Assembly: GCA_027943245.1 (NCBI GenBank)
Contig: JANDJZ010000100.1
Location: 1 to 64,000 of the forward strand
Source of the DNA: Acanthamoeba sp. SK_2022b
Taxonomy: Eukaryota; Discosea; Longamoebia; Acanthamoebidae
DNA length: 64,000 nucleotides
Reading direction: 5' to 3'
Part shown: positions 1 to 12,166 of the stretch, piece by piece
How positions within the stretch are numbered: position 1 is the stretch's first letter
How the letters are laid out: each line of letters begins with the position of its first letter
The notes under the pieces: generated by a model
What the model was told of the DNA's origin: nothing
The model's input: only the letters and a program-made list of their open reading frames with translations
Database searches by the model: none
Program-made: the position numbers and the translations under genes

Positions 1-3000
1 CCTCCTTCGTGCGTTCTACACACAAGGCGCCTTCTTCCGAAACGAGCACCTGGTCGCGGAGATGATGGAGCAGCTGGAGCTCGTCCTGCCCCTCCAGTTT
101 TCGCTGACCATGCACTTTGCTGAGATAGATAGGGTTCGCGTGCTCTCTCAACCAGTCTTTTGGGTTAATCGCATTGACCGACCCAACGCTCCACACTTGT
201 ACAGGAAGACTACTGGAATGCACATCGGACGGAGATTCAAGACCTGCACATACGCGTCATCAGCGGGAGAGAAAGTAACCTCCCGCCCTCTCTCGATTCT
301 CCGTGTCATGCGCCTGTCCTTTCGTTTGCTGTGCTTTACTTGCTATGCTGGATCACCTTTTTATTTACTTTGATTTATATTATGTTATTATTTTGTGCTG
401 GCACTACAAGCTCACTTTCCACTTGCTCGCATGTGGCACATGCAAAGGCGAATTCAAGTTTGGCCTGCTGTCGGTGGAGGGCGATGAACGAAGGCGGCGA
501 GAGCAGGTGCGCCGGCGAACGAACAGCTTGAACCGCGATAGCAACCACGACCCGCGCCAGGACACGTGGGAGAATAGCGAGGCCCAGCGAGCCGGCAGCG
601 GTAACGTGACAATCATCGCGCGAGGGGGCTCGATCACCAACGAAGTCTCAGCGACGCCTGCCACGCCGGCGACGCCCAACACGACGTTGGAGATGGAAGC
701 AAAGAAAGAGGCGGCGATGGCCGCAATTACAGAGAAACAAGAGGAAGAGAAGACAAAGAACGAAGAAGACCACAACAGGAAGAGAGAAGAGATGGAAAAG
801 AACGAAGAAGAACGAAAGCGACAACAGGACGATAGGGAGAAAGAGGAGGCGGAGAGGAGGATAAAGGAGGAGGACGAACGACGGCGGCTCGAAGACGAAG
901 AGCGGACGGTGTTGGAAGAGGCCAAGCGACTGGAGGAGGAGCTGGCCTGGCGAAGGAAGCAGCGCGAGATGGCGCGCAAGAAGGCCAGGGGCAGCGAACG
1001 AAGGCAAAGGCGGCAGGAGCAGGCGGGTGAGAACGCAAATGGAAACGGGATAATGGCGGAGCAGAAGAGCAAAGGAGAACGAAAGGAAGAGGCGGTGGCA
1101 GCGCGGCCCGCGGAAGGGGACAGCGGTAACCAGAACAAACATTCGCCGACGCATCAGCAAGAAAAGAGCGAAGGCGAAAGCGAAAGCGATAGTGGGGAGA
1201 AGAGCGATCCGATACCGAAGTCAGACAGAGAAGACTCCATCGAGATTCAAGTCAATGGGGTGGCCGCGGCTGTTCAGGACAGCAGCAGCGGGAGCGGTGG
1301 AGAGGACGACCAGGCCGACCGCGGCGGCTCGGCCGCGTCGGCGCTGCAACAGGTGGAGAAGATGCTGCGCGAACTGGAGGAGCGACGGGTGAAGCTCCTT
1401 CAGGAGGTGCACAGCCCCAGCGCCAACCAGCACGCCTTCCCGGCTCAGGCCAGGTACGCCTATGCCGCACACACACAACGCACGTTAGCGGAGCAACTCT
1501 AATGGGACGGCAATCCAGCAGTGCTCCGTCTGAAGTGACGAGCGGCAGTGGGGCCAACATCGATTCGCTGCTCCAGGAGATGGACCTGACGGAGCTCGAC
1601 AGCCTCGAGGAGGTGCTCAATTTTTGTGAGGAGATCGGCGATCGCGAGAAGGACGGCAGCGCTGATCGGCGGCCGCACGAGTCGCCTTCGTCGGCGATGC
1701 CCATGTCGCCCGCCCGCCGTGCGCTCGACGTGGACCACGAGTCGGCGCTGCTGAGCAAGAGCCACCACGAGCGGGCGCGGCATCTCGATGAGGTGCTCCG
1801 CTTCTGCGACGAGCTGGACGAGGCGCTGGTGGGGGTCGAGTTCGAGCACGCCCACGAGCAGCGCCTGCGCAAGCTCGCCGGCCGGTCGGACAATCCGACC
1901 ATCCGCCTCCTCTCGTCTTCGCCCGGCCTCCCCTTCCTCGCCTCGTCTTCGTTCAAGCGCGAGGGCGCCTGGGCCCACCTCCACTCGCCGTCCTCGTCAT
2001 CCGCGAGCGACGACGGCCACCCGAGCCGCAGTGGCGGACTCTCGGCTGTGCCCAAGGGCGCGCATGCGCTCTCCCCGGGGAAGCTGGACTACCTCAAGTC
2101 GAAGCTCAGCTCTTCGCCTAAGAAGGAGATCCTCCTGTTCCACCTCCAACAGAAGCGCGCCGAGCGGGAGCTGCGGGCCGGCGGCGCGGGCCTGGCGCAG
2201 GCGGCCAAGCCGGAGTCCGTCGCGGCCGCCGAGCCGTTAGCCATCGAGAAGGAGAGCCCCGCGAAGAACTTCTCACGGGCGCGCACAGGCAGCCTCCTGT
2301 CCCAGAACCTCGGGGCCGCTGCCACGTCGGACGGGTATTGCCCCCCTTTCCCCATCTCCCCCGTGCATCTCTCCTCCCTCTCTTACGCTCTCGTTCGTTT
2401 CGGTCGACGTCTCGTGCTTGACGTCAATGTGGGAAACAACAGCCCGGGCGGAGGGCTGAGCAGAAGCACGCCCTGCACGCCGACGAAGGGCGGCGAAGTG
2501 GAGGTGGTGAAGCCGACGCTCGGGCCGCATAAGAACTTTCGCAACAGCTACTACTCGTCGCTCAAGCTGCACTCGCCCTCGCTGCCCTCCCCCTCCGACA
2601 TGGCGGCGGTCCAGGCGCGCAACTCGGAGCTGCGGCGAGTGCGCAGCATCGAACGCGAGCAACGACAGCAGCAACGGCAGCCCGTCTTGGGAGCGGCGTC
2701 TGTGGGCGACGCGCGCGAGCGCACGGAGTTGCCATCGCGAAGGAAGCTCGATTTCGAGCCCGACCCCGCGCTGACGGCGAGCGGGCGAAGCGTGACGATC
2801 GGCTCCGTGGGCTCGACCAAGGGCGGCAGCGCGAGGGCGGCAGTGCGCAAGGCGCCAACCGCAGCCACCGCGGCGGCCGGCGAAGGCGCTCTCCGGGCGG
2901 AGCCCACCGCCCCCGAACGGCTGGACTCGGGCAGCAGCGGCGAGCTCGATCCCTCCCCTGCGACCCAGCCTTCAACCATCAAGACCAAGCTCCAGCGACC

Positions 3001-3397
3001 CATCTGGGTGCGTGCCCTCATCACCCGTCACATCGAGCGTGCTTCCACGCCGCCGGCGTTGCTCACGAGCGCGTGTTTGTGTCGTGCAGGCTCGTGATTC
3101 GGAGCACACCAACTGCGGCATATGCGAGGCCACTTTCTCTCTCGTCGTGCGCAGGGTACGGGCCCACCATCATGATTGGGTTTGGGGGGGGGGGTGGCAG
3201 TGACGGTGGAGCTGACCGGGCGCGCTTTCTCTCTCTCTCTCTCTCTCGGGTTGTGTGGGGGAGCGCAGCACCACTGTCGAGTGTGCGGGCAGATATTTTG
3301 CTACAAGTGCTGCGTGAAGACGACGGTGCCTGACCTGGACTACAACACCCCGGTGCCAGTATGCCACCTGTGCTACTCCACCCTCCCGCCCGAGTGA
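1..3397 (+). CDS. Coiled-coil protein with C-terminal FYVE zinc finger (5' partial)
   Basis: The gene is cut by the left window edge. Exons readable by eye are about 1-133, 205-274, 448-1453, 1489-2337, 2443-3008, 3090-3157 and 3270-3397. The middle is very charged and rich in Glu, Lys and Arg (about 700-1030), as expected of a long coiled coil. Ser/Pro-rich low-complexity sequence follows. The C-terminus is a complete FYVE finger spread over three exons: a WARD element, a C-x2-C pair (CGIC), an RRHHCRVCG ligand core, CYKCC and a final CHLC pair. FYVE domains bind phosphatidylinositol 3-phosphate on early endosomes, so an endosomal role is inferred. The N-terminal part (FYTQGAFFRNEHL onward) was not recognised. 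The FYVE call is firm, the rest of the function unknown. Confidence 0.88.
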
Positions 3398-3612
3398 GTG
3401 GGGGGGAGAGGTCTCTACGGTTGGCCCAACGAATATAGCGAACACCAAAAACGTTGCTACACCAAGAGACGGTTCTCTGTTTGGTCTGGCGTGCGCGTTA
3501 CGCTTGTCGCCTTGCCGCCTAAGTTCCCCCAGATTTTCCACCCAATTTCTTCGTCTATTTCATGATGCATTTCCTTGCGATTTTCTTCTTGAGCGAACGA
3601 GGTGCCCGCAAC

Positions 3613-4871
3613 ATGGCCGCCCTCCTGCAAGAGCACCTCTCCGCTGATGCCGGGGATCACACGAGCCTGCTCGTTGCGCAGACGGCGCTGGTCCTGACAT
3701 TCAGCTGGGTACTCTGCCCACCCAAAAAACCCCCCACCGTCGGAGCTCGCTACAAACCGCCGCCTCTGCGTCGCCGCTGTGCAGGAGGACCCACGAACCG
3801 AAGCTGCGACGTGGGAAGAGCTCCTCCTACAACGAAAGATTCCCGACAAACATGGCGGCAAGGTTGCAAAGGCCTCACTTTGTGCGAGTACGCTAGTGGC
3901 TCACGCCTATTTTACGATCACACACATGTGCGGGCAGAGCGTTCCGCTGTGGGAGGCCAACGAGACGCTGCCGATGGAGGTCGGCGAACTTGCCCCGCAA
4001 TTTCGAAAACGCCTGGGCTGGAAAGAGCACCACCCGGAGCACAGTGGTGCGGTCCCTCTCGCCCGTGTGGCCTGCTTGTGGTAGTGCACCCACCTGCTGG
4101 CTCGATCCACGGCGCAGGCCGCAATCTCGATGTGTGGCGGTCTCGCACGCTCAAGCTCACGGCCGAGGCCAAACGGCAGCTCTTCTCATCGGCAAAGTTG
4201 TGGGGCCTGCAGGTGCCGACACCCACGCACACGCCCGCACACAAACGCACTCCGCCTCTACTGAGGGAGCCGCGGCTAATCTCAAACAATGCGCTGTGGC
4301 ACGATTGGAATGTCCGTGCAGGCGCGTGCGACAGATGGCGAGGAGGGCGAGGACAGCTCGACCGATGTGGAATACAAAGTGCCCAAGGCCCGCACGCTTC
4401 GTTCGCACCATGCGGCCAAGCGGTCATCGATCGTTTGCGATCTTGCCATCACCGATATCCAGGCACCCTTTCATCGCCTCGCCCTTGATCGCACTCTCCT
4501 GGCCATCTGACACCCGCGCAACGTGGCAGGTGGTGCTCTATCCGCTGGGTACTGGGCTCCTCGTGTTGGAGGTCGATTGGCTTCCACCTAACCCATCCGG
4601 TACGCCCACGTGAGACAAACGCACACATCTTTATTTTTTTATTTTTTATTTTTCGATTTATTTTGCTATTACTTTTTTTTTTTGGTGAGTAACGATGGAG
4701 TCGAGGGTCTCATCCCATCTGCGCGAATGAACCGACAGGCAAGCTGCGTGGCGTCACTTCCATCGACGAGCTGCGGACGTGGCTCTTCCTCTCGAAATTC
4801 AGACATCGCGTACGTATCTGCTCGTCCAATCGAGTTCTCTTGCACGCTCTGTTGTCCGTGCCTTATCATTA

Positions 4872-4903
<32 letters not shown>

Positions 4904-6999
4904 ATTACAAAGGTGGAAAACGTGTTTGAAGGCTGGACGTTTCCCAATCCGGAGGGTCTGGACACGATGGTTGCTGACGCGGTTGAAGAGGAGAGCGACG
5001 ATGAAGAGAAGCTAGAGAACGGGGGAAAGGAGGACATGAGTGACAAGAAGGACAAGACCAGCGGAGGACTGAGCGACAAGGGCAAGGAGCCCGCTGGAAG
5101 CGATGACGATCGCTCTCCTTCGGACGAGGATTCGGCCAAGGAGAAGCGCAAGCGAAAGGAGAAAAAGGAACGAAGGAGAGAGAAGCGAAGGCGCAAGGAG
5201 CTCAAAAGGGCCAAGAAGCGCCATCTGCGCTGCTTGGGCAGGTACCTCGCTTTACCTTCCACATGATGTGCCCGCCGCTAACCGCAACTGATGTGTTTGT
5301 CTGTGCATGGGTGCGTGGTGCATTTGTGTTCATTTATTTATTTATTTATTTATTTATTTTAATATCTTCCCCCATAAAGGATGGCTGGCGCGGTGTACGG
5401 AGAGGATCCGATCACGTTGGGCTCGCTGGGGAACTGGCTGGTCCACCTCCCCGACGAAAATCCTGCCAATCCGCCTCCACGCATCAATCGGGGACAGGTT
5501 CGTGCATTGCACAAGTGCGCAGGCACCACGCGGCGCGCGTTGGGCGCTGGACTGAAGCGTTAATTCGAACATACGATGATCACCAGCGATGCCACCATCA
5601 CTCCACGATCGTGTTGCACGGAGCGCCGCCGCAGCGAGAGTTGAGCGAGTATCTATTCCATCTACGGCGCGGTTTCGGACAGCTCAACCGACCACCGCCC
5701 GAAGGCATGGACTACGGCCGTGACAAGGTGCGCCAAAGTTGGCTACGAGGCGTGCGTCGCGGGGTTAGCCAATAGAAATAATAATACATAAATCGAAACT
5801 AAATTCATAACAAATCGGAACGCACTACAGATTCTCGTGCATCGCAAGAATCGCTACATCGGTCTGTCCCGTGAAGGTGCTCTCCGCCTTCTTGACCGTG
5901 ATGCGCCCCTAGCGCTCGCAATAGCAATCCTCTGATGCGTCGCGTGCTGTGCGCCAGGAACCGTGTGTATAAGCTGGCCGACCTCGATGGAGAACCGCTA
6001 CTTTGATGTACAGACGTGGCCCAAGCTGTTCCAGGGCATCTACCTCATCCTCGGGATGCAGGCGTACCTCACACACCTCCCCCTTCCTCTCTGCTCGGTT
6101 CATAAATGAAATTATTATTTATTTATTTATATTTATCTGTATCATTTAATTCTAATTGTAATTATTGTAATAATCAAGGCATGCGGAGAGCGCGGTGTTG
6201 TCGGAGCTGGGCTATCTGTCGATGGGCCAGGCCGACATGCTGCGCACCGACACCTCCTTTGACGAGATGGAGAAGTACCGCTTCCGACTGCGCGAGTTGG
6301 TGCGTGCCGTACCGCAATGGATTTGCCGCTCCCGCCTCGTTCCCTCAAGTCCCGGTTGGCCTGCGTGCTCACGGCCCATGCTGCGCCCGCCCCTCTCATT
6401 GCTCGCAGGCTGCGATGATGGTGCGATACACGCTCAGCATGAGCAGCGATGACTGCGGCGGACGATCAGAATACGCGGTAAGCTGTGTTGTGTGCCTGCG
6501 TACATTGCGGTGCTTGTGTGCGTGTGCGTGTGCGTGTGCGTGTGCGTGTGGCAGGTGGTGTGTTTGTGTGTTTGTTTGTTTGTTTGTTTGTTTGTTTGTT
6601 TGTTTGTTTGTTTGTTTGTTTGTTTGTTTGTTTGTTTGTTTGTTTGTTTGGTTCATGTTTAGCTCATGTGCTCTGATCTTGGTGATGGGTGCTGCAGCAC
6701 TTTTTCTCTGATCTACGCCACGTGCTGGGCACGCCTTCGGCCAAGCAAGAGATCCGCGAACAGATCGATGACGTGTTGGGTATCGTGGAGTCGCAGTACA
6801 TGGAGGTGGGCATCGACACACACGCACGCACACACACAACGACAATTGCTGAATATCAACGACTACAGGAGCAAAAGAAGATCAAAAGGCGAGAGCTGGT
6901 GGAGCGCATGGAGCAGCTCGTCCGCAAGAAGGAGAGCGACAAGCAAAAGGAGTCCAAGCGACGTAGGTGCGCTCAAACGAGAAAGACAAGCACACACAC

Positions 7000-7032
<33 letters not shown>

Positions 7033-7846
7033 GACAGACCGAGAGAGAGAGAGAGAGAGAGAGAGAAGTGCACTCAAAGAAAGACTGCGCACTGCGAGGC
7101 GCCCCTCTCTCATTGGGTGTCGTGTTGTTGTTTTTGTGCGCGTATAGGTTCGAGATAGCGATTGCCGCCATCACGGCCATCACGCTACCGATCCTCATGA
7201 CGGCTAGCCTCTTTGGGTATGCCAATCACCGCCCCTTTGCTCTCGTCCAATTGACCTCTTTCACTTACCCACGACGCACAACGACGACGCAGAATGAACG
7301 TGCCGAACCTGCCGGATTGGGATTTCTGGCCGATAGTGGGCGGCTTGATGGGCATCAGCCTGGCGCTGCTGGTCGTCCTGCTCGTGCTGTGGTGGTTCGC
7401 CTTCCGCAACAAGACCAAGAACAAGAAGCTCAAGGTAAGGAGTGCGTGTCGCGTTGCGTTCGCGTCACCACTGATGCTTCACCCCCACTCGCCCAATCCA
7501 AACCGAACAGAAGAGCCTTGCGAAACTGCCCCACAAAGGGACGGAGCTGGTGCGAAAGAGCATGGAGTGGAACAGTCGAAGCCGCTTTTCGCTGGGTACC
7601 CGACCTTCGGAGGATGACCGGCCGCGAGACAACCACTCGACCTCCGTCGACCTTCAACGGTGCACACACCCCGCGCTTGCTCCCTACCTACTCACTCCAC
7701 CTGACGCACACGCACTCGCCTGCAGGAGCGAGTACGGCGCTGAGGAAGACGAGCGGCGCAGGACGCAGAGCTTCTCGCTGGATAACACCATAGCGGCGAA
7801 GAAGGGCGCCAACCCCTGGCGCTCCTGGAAGTGGGGTCGCGAGTGA
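3613..7846 (+). CDS. CorA-family Mg2+ transporter-like membrane protein
   Basis: This is a multi-exon gene whose last exons encode two hydrophobic segments, IAIAAITAITLPILMTASLF (about 7153-7216) and WPIVGGLMGISLALLVVLL (about 7327-7390). A Gly-Met-Asn motif sits directly after the first one. That is the CorA signature: two C-terminal helices with GMN at the pore mouth. An intron splits the Gly codon of the motif (donor at about 7218, acceptor before 7294). A helical region upstream (HFFSDLRHVLG, IDDVLGIVESQY, KIKRRELVERMEQL) fits the long CorA stalk helix. The N-terminal half carries a long acidic, then Lys/Arg-rich insertion (about 4960-5230) not usual for bacterial CorA. The family moves Mg2+ or related divalent cations as a pentamer. 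The start at 3613 has a good context, and an in-frame ATG at 3562 is the alternative. Confidence 0.8.
6568..6651. repeat. (GTTT)n microsatellite in intron
   Basis: About 20 tandem GTTT units lie inside an intron of the CorA-like gene, following a shorter GTGCGT-type run at about 6515-6550. This is a simple repeat with no coding role, and its length is likely to vary between strains. Confidence 0.95.
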
Positions 7847-7943
7847 TCCACCGGCGCAATGTCACCTCAAGGCCCTGTTCGGCCCAAAATAAAACAAGTA
7901 TTTATTGTTATCTGCACTCCCGGCAAAGATGGGCATGGCGCCC

Positions 7944-7981
7944 TTGGTTGTGAGACCGTGCGTTCGAGTCCCACCCAGCTG
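7944..7981 (+). repeat. tRNA-like repeat, copy 1
   Basis: A 38-bp block beginning TTGGTTGTGAGACC and ending CCCACCCAGCTG is repeated exactly at 8258-8295. It contains a T-loop/B-box-like GTTCGAGTCCC and a loop reading TTGTGAG, in which GTG would be a His-type anticodon. This copy lacks a recognisable D arm, so it is a fragment and not a tRNA gene. Confidence 0.7.
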
Positions 7982-8231
7982 CTCAAGACCGTGTTGTTCC
8001 CCGCGGCAAGGTGAGCAGGGTATCAAGGGAACTACTGCTTCCTCAGTCATACAGGGTCACACCAGGGCAGGGATGGGATGGTCTTGTAAGGCAAGGGAAT
8101 CAAGTCAAGGGGAAGAGAGTGCAAGCGGCAAGCTTGGTCTCTGCGCCGGCTGTGCTCCAAAAGGCTGCAACGAAGAATGGCAGAAGGGGTGGATAAGGAG
8201 AGAAAAGCAGATGTAAAACAAGGGAACCCGC

Positions 8232-8295
8232 CAGCGGTAGTGGCTCGCTCGGCGCACTTGGTTGTGAGACCGTGCGTTCGAGTCCCACCCAGCTG
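8232..8295 (+). repeat. tRNA-like element, copy 2 (longer)
   Basis: This copy shares the exact 38-bp block of copy 1 at 8258-8295 and adds an upstream D-arm-like GTGGCTCGCTCGG, giving the order acceptor-like, D-arm-like, anticodon-like and T-arm-like. Acceptor pairing is imperfect (about five of seven) and there is no variable loop. It is best read as a tRNA-derived repeat or tRNA pseudogene. A functional tRNA-His(GTG) is not supported by the pairing. Confidence 0.5.
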
Positions 8296-8545
8296 TAACG
8301 GCACTTCCCCACTCTCCTTTTTTGGCCTTATCCTTTCTCAGCATCTTCTGTTTTTCTTTGACGCTTTTCTTTCTCTTAATCCGGATAATAATCCGTCCAA
8401 GAAAAGAAAAAAAATGAATTTTTGCTTCGAAGCTGAAATTCAAGTTGGAAGATGATAGTCTCCTTGTCCACTTCACTTCACTTCTTGCCCAGCGGGTTCT
8501 CGTAGGTGCGGTCGAGTGCAGGCGTCGCACCCTGGTCCCACGACC

Positions 8546-8704
8546 AAGGGACCGAAGGAGCTGAGCTACGACTAAGAGTGGCTCGCGATCGTCAGGTCCA
8601 CCAATCACCTGCCCTCGTTCAACGAACGCCGCGCCAACGTCTACATGCCAACCCCAGATCGTCCGAACGGGCCCTCCTTTCTCTCCTTTATGGCCGCTCA
8701 CTGA
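8546..8704 (+). pseudogene. Possible fragment of lariat debranching enzyme (Dbr1) C-terminal region
   Basis: One frame reads KGPKELSYD, an in-frame TAA, EWLAIVRSTNHLP, then further residues to a stop after FLSFMAAH. The element with Tyr-Asp, then Glu-Trp-Leu-Ala-Ile and Arg resembles the segment after the metallophosphoesterase domain of Dbr1. No catalytic region lies upstream and the stop interrupts the motif, so if the match is real it is a dead fragment. The assignment is from memory of the family and weak. Confidence 0.3.
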
Positions 8705-8946
8705 CTTGTAAATTAACTTTCATTTTCGCCCTTTGAGAACAAAACGGAAAACATGAAAACGGGAAACAAAGTGCTTGTGAGAGAGAAAAGATGGGCAGAA
8801 TAACAGTATCATGTTTCTCGCCGGCGTATCGGCCCGCAGCCTCCGGCGTATCGGCGAGGAGGGTATTTCCCCTACCACTACTTATTGGCCTCTGACGCCA
8901 CATCCACAACATTACATTTGTCCACAAAACAATACACAGCACAACC

Positions 8947-9652
8947 ATGGCGAGCGAGGCCAAGAAGTCAGGACACAAGGGTAGGGCCTACGTGAGCACA
9001 GTCATCGAGGCCCCGCTCGAGGAGGTGTGGCAGGTGGTGAGCCAGTTCGCCGATTTATCGTGGGGAGGGCTGACAAGCCGCCATGCAGGTACCTGTTACG
9101 TGCTACCATATCGGACCATCATCGTTGTGCTTTGAATTAACGCTGTGGCCGGGGAATGGTCCTTGCAGATGAGAGATACGCGAAGGAGGACAACGTGGTG
9201 GGCAAGGACAGATTGATCGACCTGCCTGAAGGCAAGACGCTACTTGAAACCCTCACCGGCTATTCTTCTCTCGTATACGTCGCCCATTCTAATCCGTTGT
9301 CGTTGGTCGCAGCACACTGACATGTTGCGGTTTTAGGAGCACTTCTACACCTACACTATCCCTGAGGACGAGGGATTGTTCCCTGGCGTCTGCGCCAACT
9401 ACCACGCGCGCTTGTCGTTCAAGCGAGTGACCGAGAACAACACAACCTTTGCCGAGTGGTTTCTATTTCCTCCTTCATTGGCATCTCCGCCAGCTTTGGT
9501 TTGGTCACTTCTACTCACGGCGATGGTCCAACAGGAGTGCTGAATTTGATGGCGAAGAGAAGACGGTGGAGGCCGTGCAGCAGGCCATTGAACAGGGCGT
9601 CTACAAGGGCGCGTTTGCCAGCCTCCAGAAGGTCTTGTCTGCCAAAAACTAG
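8947..9652 (+). CDS. SRPBCC (START/Bet v1-like, polyketide-cyclase type) domain protein
   Basis: This is a small soluble protein of about 150-160 residues over four exons (about 8947-9088, 9169-9273, 9337-9460 and 9534-9652). It opens with the first strand and helix of the SRPBCC fold: AYVSTVIEAPLEEVWQVVSQ followed by FADLSW. The central YTIPEDEGLFPG and ARLSFKRV segments look like the long beta strands, and KTVEAVQQAIEQGVYKGAF is the C-terminal helix that closes the hydrophobic cavity. The family binds or transforms hydrophobic ligands, and plant relatives include lachrymatory-factor-synthase-like proteins. The ligand here is unknown. There is no signal peptide, so it is probably cytosolic. 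Its 3' end converges on the dehydrogenase at 9886. Confidence 0.75.
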
Positions 9653-9885
9653 CCACCCAACTGGATTGTCCCAGCTGGAGGAGGAGAGCAATGAAGCTTG
9701 ATCATTACTCCAAGAGAAAAGCCTCCGACATAACCACGTGTGCGTCAACCGCTGTTGACACCATAGGTGTGCCTAATGGTGCTCGATGCCATCTCCCTCC
9801 ATTGCTGCACGGTCCTTGTTTTTCAAAGTGAGGAGGATACCGATCCGCCACAGAAACACCGGCAGACTCACAGTCGGTGATTCAA

Positions 9886-11619
9886 TCAGTTGTCCTTCTT
9901 CTGGTGGGCTGCAGTCGTGGCTCCCACTCCTTTCTTCTCTCTCACCTTCTTGGCTCGGCCGAGGAGCCCTTCAGTCAGGGCGGCGTCCAGGAACTTGTGC
10001 GGCAGAACGTAGATCAGATACTTGCCCTTCGAAATCATACAGACGTCAAGAGGAGAAGGAGGGGTCAGATCGCCCGTTACACGCATGGAAAACATCAAAG
10101 GCGCAGTAGGGCGCGGTACGACGATGGTTTCGAAAGTCGAGGCTATGATTGTCTGTGCAGGAGCAGGATCGCTAAGTAGCGCGTCCACAACCCTGCCGGA
10201 CACAGCGTAGAGGACCAACAGGTCAGAGCGGGGGGGGGGGCGCACGTGGCAAAGGGAAACACGCGTGTACCTGGTGGCAATGTTGACAGGATCGAGTAGG
10301 GTCGTGTTGCCCACGATGGTCATCTGCGCCTCGCACAGCTCCTTCCAGCACGCCTTTGAATTCGTGTACGCGATTCGAAGCACTGGACGTAAGCGTTCGC
10401 TCTTGGCCGGGACCAAGGGGAGGTACCTCGGACGACTCGAGCCGCTGCTTCGTGGCCGCCAGAATTGGCGTATTGGCAAAGGACGGCTACGAAATAGAGA
10501 GAGAGAGAGAGAGATAAAAGGCGGTGAGACCCGACCAACCCGACACAGGCATTCCGCTGGAGTTGGAGTTCGGCGAATGTACCTCGATGGCGGAAACGCG
10601 AATGCCAAAGGGGCTCAGTTCTCTGCGAAGAAGAGTGTTCAGCGCCTCGGCTGCGTGCTTGGAGATGCAGTAGGGACCAACCAGCGGCACAGCAATGAGC
10701 CCTGTGCGTGGGCGCACGTGTGGTTGTCCAAGTAAAAAATAAGCGAGGGACAGAGAGAGAGAGAGAGAGCAAAACTGCACCGGCCATGGAGGTCATGTTG
10801 ACAATGGAGCAGGTGCCCTCGCCCGCTGCCTTGAGTTTCTCGTTCTCTTCCTTGAGCAGAGGGAAGAAGGCCTTGGTCATGCGATAGATGCCGAAACAGT
10901 TGACGTCCATCGTCCTGACCATAATCTGCGCACCGAAAGTGAGACGTGCACGACGTTGGTGGGCCGAACTCGCGCAGAGCAGGCCTTGGGGAGAGGGGAG
11001 GATCGCACCTCTTCGGGGCAGTCGATGATCGAGATGCCAGGATGAGCGATGCCCGCGTTATTGAACAGGCTGCACGCACGAACAAGAAGCGTGTCGGTGC
11101 CCGATGTCACACGCCTGGCGTGGGAGACGGCATTACCCAAAGAGGCCCTTGCCACTGTCCTTCACCTCCTGCACGATGGCGTCAATGGACTTTGTGTCGG
11201 TGACGTCTCCCCTGCGCGATATGGAAGATGCCTCTTAGTGGTCCTTGCAAGAAAGGAGAGAGGAAGGTGTGGAGGAGAACCTGATAGGATGCACGTTGGG
11301 CTTGCCCTTCCATTCACTCATAAGGAGCTCTGCGTTTAGATCTACGGCGAACACGTAGCCACCCTGCTGTGCGAGCATCTTTGTGACTGCACAATAAATC
11401 GAGGCCGTCAGCATCAGTATCGCGGCAAATCAATAGAATATCAAACGAATGACTGAATGGTTTGCCACCTTCTTTGCCGAAGCCAGAGGCGGCACCGGTC
11501 ACGACAAAGCCCTTGCCCGTGGCGCTGATTCTTCGCGCAAGGGAAGGCCGCCACATCCATCGTAGCCCATAGGCAAGCACCAGACCCACCAACACCAGCC
11601 CTGTCGTGAACTGCAGCAT
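9886..11619 (-). CDS. Membrane-anchored short-chain dehydrogenase (17-beta-HSD / retinol dehydrogenase type)
   Basis: The protein starts with an N-terminal hydrophobic anchor ([20 protein letters not shown]), then the cofactor-binding TGAASGFGKE. FAVDLN at the end of beta-2 carries an Asp that usually favours NAD(H). GDVTDT, the NNAG motif (LFNNAGIAHPG) and YCISK, the catalytic Tyr-x3-Lys, follow in order. Spacing and the C-terminal extension resemble the RDH/HSD17B6 branch that oxidises steroids or retinoids at the ER membrane; the substrate here is unknown. Exons are separated by short introns. The join between the exon ending ATKQRLESSE (about 10436) and the downstream one (LRIAYTNSKACW) could not be placed cleanly. 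The stop at 9886 faces the SRPBCC gene 233 bp away. Confidence 0.85.
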
Positions 11620-11781
11620 TAAAAATAAAACACAAAATAATTAAATGGAAAATATTAGGTCTCGTTCTACCTCGAAAGGAGGTGCCCTGCGGCAACCACC
11701 CGCCTTGCTGTGGTTGCAACGTTTCGTTGCCTAATAAACGTGGCCAATGGGAGGTAAACAGGGTACAGACAGGCGAAGCGT

Positions 11782-12108
11782 TTATTGAAGGACAAGGCAC
11801 CGTTCCACCCCAGCCAGGTCTCGCTCTACAGCGACGCATCGCCTCTTGCGATGAAATAGCTCCACGACCTGAAACCCACGGAAGAAGGGCAACGCGGGAG
11901 CAATGTGCGGGTGAGTGCCCGCAACCATCACCATGAGGGGGTTGGTGCGCGGCGAGTCGCCGAACTACGAGTACCTGTGAAGCTTGTCCTGCGCCCACTT
12001 CAAGTAGAAGAAAGGCGTTCGGAGCCATCACGCGATCAAGCTTGTCTGAGTTTGCGAGGTGTCTGATGATCACGATCGGGCCCAACAAGACCACCGCAAG
12101 CCACCTAG

Positions 12109-12166
<58 letters not shown>

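Larger units (their letters stand above)
7847..8946. other. Intergenic stretch with repeats
   Basis: Apart from the two tRNA-like copies and the possible Dbr1 fragment, no gene is visible. The end nearest 8947 presumably holds the promoter of the SRPBCC gene, but no clear core element was seen. Confidence 0.5.

Noticed and set aside
404..1138. Long minus-strand open frame opposite the coiled-coil exon
   Set aside because: It is the Ser-rich shadow of Glu/Arg/Lys codons of the plus-strand gene; no domain or splice support.
6863..7225. Ser-Leu repeat frame on the minus strand
   Set aside because: It is a translation of an intronic (GA)n/(CT)n run of the CorA-like gene.
7944..8295. Functional tRNA-His genes
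   Set aside because: Copy 1 lacks a D arm; copy 2 has poor acceptor and T-arm pairing and no variable loop.
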